NCBI GenBank assembly: GCA_030737835.1
Contig: CM060857.1
Coordinates: forward strand, 13,093,496 to 13,157,495
Length of the DNA: 64,000 nt
Origin: Acorus gramineus
Taxonomy: Eukaryota > Streptophyta > Magnoliopsida > Acorales > Acoraceae
Direction: 5' to 3'
The notes under the pieces were generated by a model. It saw nothing but the letters and a program-made list of their open reading frames with translations, was not told where the DNA came from and did not search any database. Positions 26,534-35,839 of this stretch are shown in pieces. The position numbers were made by a program, and so were the translations under genes. Each line of letters starts with the position of its first letter. Within the stretch, counting starts at the first letter, position 1.

Positions 26534-27364
26534 TAGGTCGGTCAACGGGTCGGGTTTAGATCCAGACCCGGCTCGATTCGGACTCGATTACATGTGTAAT
26601 ATACCTGATCCGATTTGGACCCGACCCGAGTTGGACCTGACCCGGCGGACTCGAACAGACAAACGGGTCGGGTCCGGGTCCACCGCGCCCGACCCGTTGG
26701 ACCCGAGACCCGATTGTTTTATTAAAATATGTTAATATATTACAAGATTATTAGTATTAGTTGATACATAATTTTATTTCTTACTTAACTTATTTTTGTA
26801 TCTACAAGTTCATAAATCATAATCATAACGAGCCTATAAATCGGTTTGTTTTGGACAATTAACTTATTAGCTTTTGAATTTGTATGATTAATTAGTTTGT
26901 TGCATGATTTATGTTTATTATTTAGGTTAATATGTTAGTGTTTATTGTTTGAATGTTGTTTAGGTTAATATTGTTTTGAATGTTGTTTAGGTTAGTTATG
27001 TTTATTATTTAAGTTAATATGTTTTTTATGTTAGTGATTATTGTTTTGGATGTTGTTTAATAATTCATTTACTTCTTTTGAATTGTATAAAATTATATTC
27101 AAACATAGTCTCATTAACAATAATATTTTATTACAAAAAATTTCAAATAGAATGATAAGGCAAACAAATACATGAGCTCTTTTCTTTTTTTTTTTACCCA
27201 ACCATCCGGGTCGGGTCGGACCCGGACCCGACCCGGGTCCGACGGGTCCGGGTCCGGGTCCACATTTCCCCAGACCCGCCGGGTCCTAGGTTGGACCCGG
27301 ACCCGCTGGGTCCTGTCACGGGTCTGATCCGGGTCCACCCCGACCCGATCCGTTGACAGGCCTA
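26534..27364. mobile_element. hAT-like non-autonomous element, copy 1
   Basis: The ends are TAGGTCGGTCAACGGGTCGGG and, inverted, TAGGCCTGTCAACGGATCGGG, a hAT-type terminus. The flanking octamers are GGGTCTGC (26526-26533) and GTGCCTGC (27365-27372), a 6-of-8 match consistent with an old 8-bp target duplication. Both subterminal regions are packed with GGGTCC/GGGTCG repeats in both orientations, while the centre is AT-rich. No transposase. A second copy is at 55591-56485. Confidence 0.75.
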
Positions 27365-28272
27365 GTGCCTGCTATGCGTTGTTTATCTCCCTAACTTGGG
27401 ACAAAAATCAAGCAATCTAAGTAGCATCACATGACAGCCTGTGTTTCACTACAGAGGATTCCATTTCAATTAATATTATTTTTTTCATCTTATGTTTTTG
27501 TCTCCTTTCACTTAAACAAGTAGCCTTGATGACATAGTTTAACTCAATTTATAGCAAGAAAAGTCAAGAAAACACAAGCAGTCTGATATCCAATGGAATT
27601 GGAGTTCTACTTATTTACTGCCAATGCCACAAATTTCATGAAAAACATGGTGATGTTGATGTATGAAAAATGCAACGCGTTTTTGTTCCACCGAGAGAGA
27701 GAGAGAGAGTATTCGTGGCATACATTTATTGTTAGGGACGTTTTTTTGGTTCTGGATATTATATGTAGTTGTACAAAAATAAACAACAATTTATACTGGA
27801 CTAGTTAAAGTGGTTGTTTTACATAGCCCTCCAAAATTTCCGAAATCAGTTAAAATGATGCTCATCACGATAGTTCCAACCATAACCATTTCAGAAATCT
27901 GAGCTGGACACAGGCTAACATGTCTAACATGTAAACATGTACATGTCAGGAACTATAAAATCACTGACAATCTCCAGCAACCCCTCTTCTCTAACAAGGA
28001 CAACCGTCCATCACAGAATCAACCGTGCAGATGGCATCATATTTTTTTTCTCATAACGAAAAGCCCAAACGTTGCTCCGCCGGCCCTATAAGGGGGTGAG
28101 AATATCACGTCCCCTAGTAAAAGTGACATCCCCGTAATTCCACTCCATCACAAGGGCATATCCGTAAATGTAAACACGCTCACCGAGGATTCAAAAACAC
28201 CCGACGAAGACGAAGAGGGGAAGATCTGAGGAATGAAGTGAATCCCCGAATCGCCTCCGTCCACCGTCCGAT

Positions 28273-28906
28273 GAGGATACGAAAGCACACGACGTCCACC
28301 TCGCACGTGCCAGGCTGGCCTCAGACGCACGTGTGCCAGCTCAATCGCTCTCTCTCTCTCTCTCTCTGGGACGTCTTCCCTTTCGGATCCTTTGCATGCC
28401 CATTTAAAATCCGACCCGTTCAAAACCCTAGATCGATCGAAGGGATTTCACGCAGGAAGCAGTGGTCCAGTGGAGAACGTGGAGGGCACCTCAATAGCTA
28501 GCAATCCAAGCCCGACGAGGTACCGTACGTGTAACGAAAATTCAACTTAACAACCAAAAAACCAAACGCACCCTTATATAATTTGAAGGAACCCATCTTT
28601 GACATTATTAGGGTTTCCCATCTCAGAAAGAGGAGGCAACAGAACAAGAAGACGATGGGGATGTTGAAGGAGGAGGTGATGACGTGTCACAAGCAGGACG
28701 GGAGGGGTTGGACGTGCAAGAGAGAGGCGAAGAAGGGGAGCTCCCTCTGTGACTACCAGCTTCGCTCCTATCACTGGTACCCTAAGCGGCGGAGTCTTCT
28801 CTCCTCCGGTAAGGGAGCCCCAACTCAGAAGACTAAGAGGGCGGCGGCTGTGGCGGGTTCTGATTTTTATTACTATTCGGGATTTGGGGAAAGACGAGGA
28901 GGGTAG
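28273..28906 (+). pseudogene. WRC-family gene B, damaged (only copy with a WRC motif)
   Basis: A paralogue of gene A. Exon 1 starts MRIRKH at 28273 and keeps THVCQLNRS...WDV. A short middle exon at about 28451-28513 (reads SGPVENVEGTSIASNPSP, donor ACGAG|GTACCG) and a last exon from about 28627 (after CCCATCTCAG) follow; the exon 1 donor could not be placed. The last exon has a WRC motif, C-HKQDGRGWT-C-KREAKKGSSL-C-DY-Q, with the right spacing but Gln where the fourth zinc ligand His belongs. Then comes DFYYYSGFGERRGG and an in-frame TAG at 28904-28906. Past that stop the same frame reads RTRKPLKSGSLMSLL, the conserved tail. A (CT)n run has also expanded the coding exon 1 (RSLSLSLW against RSRW in A). 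Ligand loss, stop and unclear exon 1 splicing point to a decaying gene, though a truncated product could still be made. Confidence 0.65.
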
Positions 28907-29509
28907 ATGGAGGAGGAGAGGAGGACGAGGAAGCCGTTGAAGTCTGGATCTCTTATGTCCCTTCTTTTGATTGTTGTGATATATTTGAACAAACTAAAAA
29001 AAGGGTTGTAGCTGTTGTGAATGCATGAGAAGGACAATGTTCGAGACAAGCTTTTTCAGCAGCTACTCAAGTAGTATTGTATGGCTTTATGTAATCATGA
29101 ATATATAATAGGCCCATAATCTCATTCCAATGCCAGGCAAGTGCAGATACACTCAACTAGTAGAGTTTATATTATCAGTGCTATGAGTAATTATTATTTT
29201 TTATAAAAAAAAAGTATAAATATGTAATTTTAAAAAAATCAAAATGATCGGAGGCACCAGTTAAAATTAAATACTCAAAACCTAATGAATGAACAGATAA
29301 TGTACTTGTGCTGATTAACTTGGATATATGGTTCAATTAGTCCTATTTTGTTAAAAGAACAAATGTGCTGCTATATATATATATATATATATATATATAA
29401 TCACCATCAAATATATTCAAGAGACCTAACTTTGAATGGCTTCTTCCATTTCTTCATCTGATACAAGTCATGCAACCTCCCATCGTCTGCATCTTCATCA
29501 GACTCATCT

Positions 29510-30443
29510 TCACCACTTTCTATCTCTAATTTGAACTCCTACTCGCGCTCTCTTACTGTCCCAAAGGGGCCCAAAGCCCGAGTAGAAATAGTAATCCTGC
29601 CCTTGCAATGCCTTCGATGGTTTCTTCTCTCGTCCTCTGCTGGCTCTCTTCGAACAAATCTCCATAGGTGGCTCTCTCTTTCTTCCCTTGTTTTTCTTCT
29701 TCTTCTCCGTCGTCGTCTTCGGATTCAAAGACTCAATGGGAGGCTCAATATCCTCTTCCTTTATATCTTCTATGGTCTCCGGCTGGTTGACATTCCTATA
29801 ATCTGAAAACGTTAGAATAATTGTTATATGATATAAACCCTAATTTGTACAGTGTGAGATTGAATTCATAATGCTTAAACAAAGTACCTCAGAATCGTAT
29901 GGATTAAAGACTCCCCCACGTTTACATCTTCATCAACAGAAGCCTTTCTCACGTTCTAAGCACAGAAAAATAACAACAAAAACTTTCAAAATAAAAGGAA
30001 CCCAATATAGGTTTTCTGAGCTAATCGATTTATTATATTCTAGGGTTTTATATATAAACCCTAACATGGGCATCAAATAACACAAACCTAAAATCAAACC
30101 CATGAAGGGAGAAACCCAAAACAAAAGACACCCAGTAATTCATTTTCAATAACAGCCAAAACAAAACTGATAAAAAAAAAAAAGAAAACTATAAACACAC
30201 ATTGAGAGATCTAAAACGACGGCACATGACATACAGAGATCCGACCTGTTCAGAGCGAGTGGGACTCGGAGGGGGTGATTCGGGGAGCAAATCCATCACT
30301 TCCCAACGTGGGCGATTGGTGAGGCACACGTGCGTCTGTGGCAGGGACGGCACGTACGAGTCGTGGGAGGGGACGTCGGCGGAGGAGTCCGAGACCGTAC
30401 AGAGCGTCACATAGTATGGCTTTCGACCTCTTCGAATCCTCAT
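29510..30443 (-). CDS. WRC-family protein C, lacking the WRC motif and frameshifted before the tail
   Basis: Three exons join in frame on the minus strand: 30443-30246, 29955-29888 and 29795-29510 (552 nt, 183 aa). The family blocks are clear: MRIRRGRKPYYVTLCTVS, THVCLTNRPRWEV and QDYYFYSGFGPLW. There is no C-x9-C-x10-C-x2-H; a Lys-rich segment stands in its place. The frame ends at RDRKW and TGA, but in another frame the DNA continues with EFKLEIESGEDESDED and then MKKWKKPFKVRSLEYI before its own stop. This is the family's acidic stretch and basic tail, so a one-base indel near 29535-29545 has cut it off. It is convergent with gene B, 0.6 kb away. Exon 3 is taken to start at 29795 (TATAG|G) because the nearer CAG acceptor would put a stop in frame. 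Call it a gene with a truncated C-terminus or an early pseudogene. Confidence 0.7.
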
Positions 30444-30896
30444 TAGACTTTTGTAGGTTTTATTTTTATTTTTTTATTTTTGTTTTGCCGGCAGAGAAGA
30501 TGAGTCGCTGTTAAGGGTTTTATTTCGTTTTTTTTTTATAAATAAATTGTGACAGTGGAAATGCTCTTCTCATATTAGATTATTACCATTGTGCCACCTA
30601 TTTTTTGAGATCCACTTGTTTACAAGGATTCACGTAAAAGAAGAGTACAAAAACGAAAGGGTACATGTGCGTGATGTTTGGTGAGCGGATGATGAGTGAG
30701 GGGATCAAGGAATGAACGGTGTAGATTGCGGGAAGTTGGAAGGTTTTTGATGGTACGTCTAAAATTAGGGCATAGGAGGTGGGGCCGGTTTTTTTTTTTT
30801 TTTCTTCTGGCTCTTGCACTCTCATTTGCATGTTGTAAAGTGTTTTGAGTTGAAATAGAGGTTCTCGTAGCATTGGCTGATTTGTGAGTTTAAATT

Positions 30897-31143
30897 AGGG
30901 TGCGTTTGGTTGCATAATTATAAAATTGATTCTATAGGAATCTGAGTTTTAAAATTGATTCTGCAGGAAGCAAACTCACCCCTCTAGCTTTTAGAAATTG
31001 CAGCATTTGTGCATTTTTTGTTTGAAATCTGTTTGCAAAAAGTTGTTATAGTAAAACTGTTTGGTTATATGATTACAAAAGCAACTTCGTGCTCCTGCAA
31101 ACACAAAAACCGTTCAATTGTACAACCAAATGAGGCTTTAGGC
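30897..31143. mobile_element. Harbinger-like MITE, family 2, copy 1
   Basis: The left end TTAGGGTGCGTTTGGTTGCA is inverted at the right end as TACAACCAAATGAGGC next to TTA. The body motifs (AATCTGAGTTTTAAAATTGATTCTGCAG, AGCTTTTAGAAATTGCAGC) recur at 59763-59979 and 60110-60318. Non-coding. Confidence 0.6.
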
Positions 31144-31374
31144 GTTGCGTTAACACTGTTCCAACTAAGTCCACAAGCAACTTTTTGCATGGGTTTCAGG
31201 ATCCCCAAAATATTTATTCTCCAACACGCTTTGACTTTTCAAAATGCGGATGTCTATGATGCATATGCAAATGGACCTTTAGTAAAAAATATTGTTGAAT
31301 GAATTGCATAATTTTATGTCTCTAAATCCATTTGTCATTTTTGGAAAATTAGGTAATCATTTCGCCCATGTTTA

Positions 31375-31850
31375 AATGAGTAGTTTGGATTCTCTTAAAC
31401 CCCAATTTATTTTGAGAATAAACTCCTGAATAACTCCGGATAACCTCGGATAAGGGATAAAGTCCGTTTGAAAACCCCGGATAACCCCTGATAAAGTATC
31501 TAAGAATAAACTGGTATATGAATTTCAACCAACCCTTAGAATTAAAGTTATCCTAGGTTATTCCACTAAAAAAATATGTGGGCTTATTGTCAAATCAACT
31601 GTCACCACCTCTTATAAATCACCTATCAAATCAACTATCATTATTTTTTCACATTTTATAAATCTTTATCCGTACTTTATTCACATTTTACTCAAATAAC
31701 AAAACATTTATTCTTACGTTTATTAACGAGAATAATTCAAAACACAACCAAACACAAAATCACTTTATCCTTATTTATTTTCATTTATGCTTGGATAAAT
31801 ATATACCCAAGAATAAATTTTATTCCTATTCCAAACGGGGGCATAAATGT
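31375..31850. repeat. Dispersed AT-rich repeat, copy 2
   Basis: Near-collinear with 21840-22325: AATTTCAACCAACCCTTAG, CAAATCAACTGTCACC, CAAATCAACTATCATTATT and a final CCAAACGGGG. The left end also carries local GGATAACCTCGGATAA-type direct repeats. Non-coding. Confidence 0.6.
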
Positions 31851-32868
31851 GATAGAATTGATGAGAGAGTCATTTATGTGCCACAAAATCGTTTTTAATG
31901 TAGATATTTTAATTTTAGTTTTAATTTATGTGAAAATCACACAAAAACCTTTTTATGTCATCTATATAGTGCACTCGGTTTTTTTTTTTTTTGTCTAAGC
32001 ATGATTTTATTTTTTAATTGTTTTATTATTTTTAAATTCTTAAACAAAGAGAATATGTCGATCTCATACAGATTGGGTCGTTGAGAATGTTATGGTACCG
32101 TTAACCTAAGGTCACCGGTGATGAAAAAAAATGGCTGGATTCTAAATGTTTCTAATAGCACTAAGGATTCCATCTGAATTGATGTTCACCTTCTTCCACT
32201 GTAGCTTTCACGTTCAAAATAATGAGTGAATGCACACTTGAAATGGGATTATTTTGTATTTGATTTATGTTAGATGAAGGAAACCACGATTGATCATAAT
32301 GTTGATCGGATTGAAACATAAGCTGCGTTTGGATCTCTGACTGTACTGATTTGAAAATGCAATATACTCATATAAGAATTCAAATACATTTTTAGTATTT
32401 ATCTTTTTAAACCCCCTCTTTCTATTCGAGGCAAAAACAAAACAACTTTTTTTATGATTTTTCTTTTAGGATAAGTTAATCTAATTTATAAGGATAAAAA
32501 ATCATTAGTTTTATCTCTATTTACATTTGATAATGCATTTTGTTATCCCCTTTTTTGTGTTCTTATATTTAATTTTACATTTGAATTACATGATGTAAAA
32601 ATTAGGATAACTTTAAAAAAATTTAAAAATATTAAGTCTACCTTTTTTATTAAAACGGGCATTAATATTGTTGGTTTTGATTTTATAAAGTTTTTGGTTT
32701 TTGTTTTTTGGGAAAAGACAGTCATTAATATTGTTCATGTTTTACAAAATGAGGTTAAAAAATGTGAATAAAGTCTATTCCACCTTTTACCTAGAACAAA
32801 ACAGTTTTACAATTGTCAATGCTTTATCCCTTTTTTTTCTTATGCCATGTGTGATAACATGTGATTTA

Positions 32869-33208
32869 GGCCCTGCTTGGTTGTACGTTTGGGGCAGCTT
32901 TTGTTTTTTGAAAAGCTAAAATCGTGCAGCCGAACGGAGCAGCTTTATTTAGAATCGGAAGTTGGATTCCTTTTAATTTTTCTCTTGAAATCCGTGTTTT
33001 GAAAAAGCTTAGAAATAACGCTTTTTGGTCGGAATAAATTTTTTAAATTGAAAAACAACTTTTTCTGTCAAACATCTAGTGCTTTCAAGTATTGATTCAT
33101 GAATTTTTTAAAAAAACATCTAAATAAAAATCAAGATCTAAAATCATCTTAAAAAATAATTTTATTCAAAAAACTACTTTTTAATCAATATTTTCAAACG
33201 AATACTAT
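32869..33208. mobile_element. Tourist/Harbinger-like MITE, copy 2
   Basis: It starts TTAGGCCCTGCTTGGTT and follows the body of the copy at 20687-21031 (GGGGCAGCTTTTGTTTTTTG, AGAATCGGAAGTTGGATTCC, TTTTTGGTCGGAATAAATTTTTTAAATTG split across the unit). The right end (CAAACGAATACTATAA) is more diverged than in copy 1. Confidence 0.65.
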
Positions 33209-33369
33209 AATTCAATTATTTTCTTATCCCATCTCTTTATCCCAAGATCAAACCAGACCTTAAAAAAACAAATCTAATCCTAAAAAAACAAACCAAATTA
33301 ATTTATCTCCATCAATTGCTCACTGGATCAAATCAAAACCCAATTTTTCTAAAGAAACAAAAAACAAAT

Positions 33370-33685
33370 TCAACCCTTCTTCTTGTCGAGCGCGAGCCAC
33401 TCGGCATGGAAATCAACGGCGGCCGGAACCTCAAACCCCCTCAACAAGCTTGAGATCCTCCACAAGGATCTGACACTTTCCCTCCGGAAGAGCTCTTTTG
33501 GCGCGATCGGCAGGTCTACCACAGAACTCCGCGAACCTCTCGCGGGCCTCCGCCGTGACCGTCTTTGTCTTTATCAACCCCTCCATCGCGAGACCCAGAC
33601 CTCTCGTGGAATTGGATGAAGAGGAGATCAAATAGACGGCCGAGAAGAGAGAGACAGCTTTTTCTAAAATGGGTTGGGGTAGCAT
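33370..33685 (-). pseudogene. Unrecognised gene fragment with a frameshift
   Basis: This is a GC-rich island in an AT-rich repeat region. The minus strand reads MEGLIKTKTVTAEARERFAE, then a Cys/Arg/Ala-rich run and KCQILVEDLKLVEGV, and stops at a TGA just after GGGGGTTT (33431). Dropping one base at that run continues a plausible frame ending DFHAEWLALDKKKG and a TGA at 33370. The composition looks like real protein, but I do not recognise the family. No intron or promoter is evident. It could be a processed or captured gene fragment, or the end of a small gene. Confidence 0.4.
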
Positions 33686-33949
33686 GGTTTAAATTAACAT
33701 TTTTTTAATAAACATACCCGCTATCTTCTGTATACATTTAATTTTTTTTTTTTTTATAGGTTTAAGATTTTGAAGATTTATGTGAATATGTAAAAAACAA
33801 TGGATTTTCATATTCTTTTTATATTTACATAATTTTTTTTTATTAGAATATGTTAATTAGAGTTTTGTAAGGGGAGACGGGTGTCAAAGGATTAGATGAA
33901 AATAGGGTGAAAATTCAAAAAAAAATCAGCACAATAAAACACTGAAACG

Positions 33950-34660
33950 ATAGAGAGAATGAAAAGGATTGAGAGATGAGTGGATTGATGAAGCCCACTG
34001 CAACGTTTAAGGCGTTATTCTGCTCCTCCCGGTGCAGAAGTCATGAACTGAACTGCCCTCAGGATCCAACAAACCCACACAGAGTGCACGCTAAGGTGGA
34101 ATCAGAAACTGACTTAGAACTCTATCAACACAAAAACACTCGGGCTACTGGAATAATAGGACGTCATGACTATCTCTCATAAACTCTCATAAGAGACTCT
34201 CTTTGAGTGATATACACTTTGTGACTTTGATGGATGGAATGACATACATGAGTCCTTTTATATAGGCCTCTAGATTGTCCAAGAGTCATCTCTAAATTTA
34301 AGGTACCCATTTAATTAGGAATAATTGACTTAAAATTATTCCATGCATGGTTCATTGTTCCATATTCAATGGAAATGGCAAATTCAAGGTACATAATGGA
34401 CTTCTTTATAGCAAATTCATGAATCCAACCTAAGAGCATCATTGAAATGAGAACCTTGCATATCAATGCTTCATTTCACTCTAGGTTCATCATAAAAATT
34501 CTACATACATGAATTCTACATAGTTAATTCATTAAATATAGTTCATTCCATCCTAGGTACATCTAGGAATTCCACACACATGAACCTCGCATATTTAATA
34601 ACATCATTAGAGTCCAATGTACTTACTCCATTAGCCAACACACATGAATCATGTCAAATC
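33950..34660 (+). mobile_element. Possible LTR-derived block
   Basis: The block has features often seen in LTRs: a run of stress-gene-like short exonless text followed by a TATA-like box and polyadenylation-like region (CCTTTTATATAGGCCTC near 34255) and imperfect direct repeats downstream (CATACATGAATTCTACATAG, CACACATGAACCTCGCATA). No coding domain, inverted ends or target duplication were found, so this is tentative. Confidence 0.3.
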
Positions 34661-35118
34661 CACATCCACATGCCCTGTACTACACACACACACACATATA
34701 GCACTTGTCCATATTATATCCAAACCCTATACTTAGTTAATTGGTGATTATTTGAAAGCATGTGATAGATTAAGTTTGAAATAAAAAATATATTAATATA
34801 TTTTTCATATTAACATGGAATTTTGAAAATTTATTTTTTTGAAAAACATTTAAAAAAACCAACAACGGATAGGGGTGGGGGAGAGGTTTTGATGTTATAT
34901 ATGGAGTTAATACATGAAGGATTTGTACATTAAATGATTAAAATGTGAATGATTTATTTCTAATTTAGAAAGATTCAAATAGAGCCACCCCCTTATATTT
35001 ACGGTTCTCGCATCATTCACCGACCCGAACTCCGAATCCGATCCAAATCCCGGATCGTCAACCGGCCAACCACCCGTACCCGATCCGCCTCCCCCGTCGT
35101 CATAGGCCGAGCTCTTCC

Positions 35119-35600
35119 CACGTGCTTAATCATTCCAATGCGAGGCCTCAACACGTGTTCAAATCCTGAGACGACCCCGCATAGAGATCCCCCGCCCCTC
35201 CCAAAAATCCAAAGCTGCTTTTAAAATCTCCTCCCTCGCCTTTCCTACGTGTCACTAAAGCAAGCCATTTGTACGGCTCTTCCTCTCCACATGCGCCACG
35301 TATCCCCTGCACGTCAAGCAGAGATAGAGATAGAGAGAGAGAGAGTCTGCGAAGGAATTGCGACGAGTGCGACTGCTGTGTGGGCCACGTGGTCCACCCT
35401 CGTGTTTACCCTTCATTGGCTTTTTCTCAAACACGTGTCCTTTCCCCCTCTCCACGTTTTCTCCTCATCCGATTTTCTCACGTCCTCAACTGCCCCCGTC
35501 CGTTCCAACAAGTGGACGGTGCAGATTTTAAATCCATTTTCATCAGGAAAATCTCGCGAGATTCTGCTTGGGACGCGTTGCGTCATTACACACACGTGGC
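35119..35600 (+). promoter_or_regulatory. Promoter region of the AHG1-type PP2C with six ACGTG cores
   Basis: ACGTG cores occur at 35119-35124 (CACGTG), 35152-35157 (CACGTG), 35249-35255 (ACGTGTC), 35386-35392 (CACGTGG), 35432-35439 (CACGTGTC) and 35593-35600 (CACGTGGC), all within about 480 bp upstream of the gene. These match G-box/ABRE sites bound by ABF/AREB and related bZIP factors. A cluster of this density fits ABA- or seed-induced expression, as is usual for clade A PP2C genes. A (CT)n tract at about 35743-35764 lies in the leader. Confidence 0.65.
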
Positions 35601-35779
35601 GTGACCGCGATGACTCGTGGTCGGTGGTGGGCAGCCCGGGCAGCTACCCCTACCCCCTGGTTAGGCTGCCCGACCCTGCCGAGGGAAAACCAGAGACAAA
35701 CCCGTAATTAAAAAAACAAACAAACAGTCTCGCCGTTTCGTTCTCTCTCTCTCTCTCTCTCTCTGGACTTCTGAAGGCG

Positions 35780-35839
35780 ATGATCGACGGAGGGGATCTC
35801 CCGATTGAAGAAGCGAGAGTCATCACAGGTCGTCCATGA
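35780..35839 (+). CDS. Upstream ORF of the PP2C gene, 19 codons
   Basis: An ATG at 35780 opens a frame reading [19 protein letters not shown] and ends with TGA at 35837-35839. The main PP2C start is ATG at 35836-35838, so stop and start overlap as ATGA. A scanning ribosome that translates the uORF would terminate on top of the main start, which could set main-ORF output through leaky scanning or local reinitiation. Peptide function is unknown and conservation is untested. Confidence 0.55.
   Translation: MIDGGDLPIEEARVITGRP

Noticed and set aside
35249-35707. 152-codon plus-strand open frame upstream of the PP2C
   Set aside because: It overlaps the ACGTG-rich promoter, has no domain, and does not splice into the PP2C.
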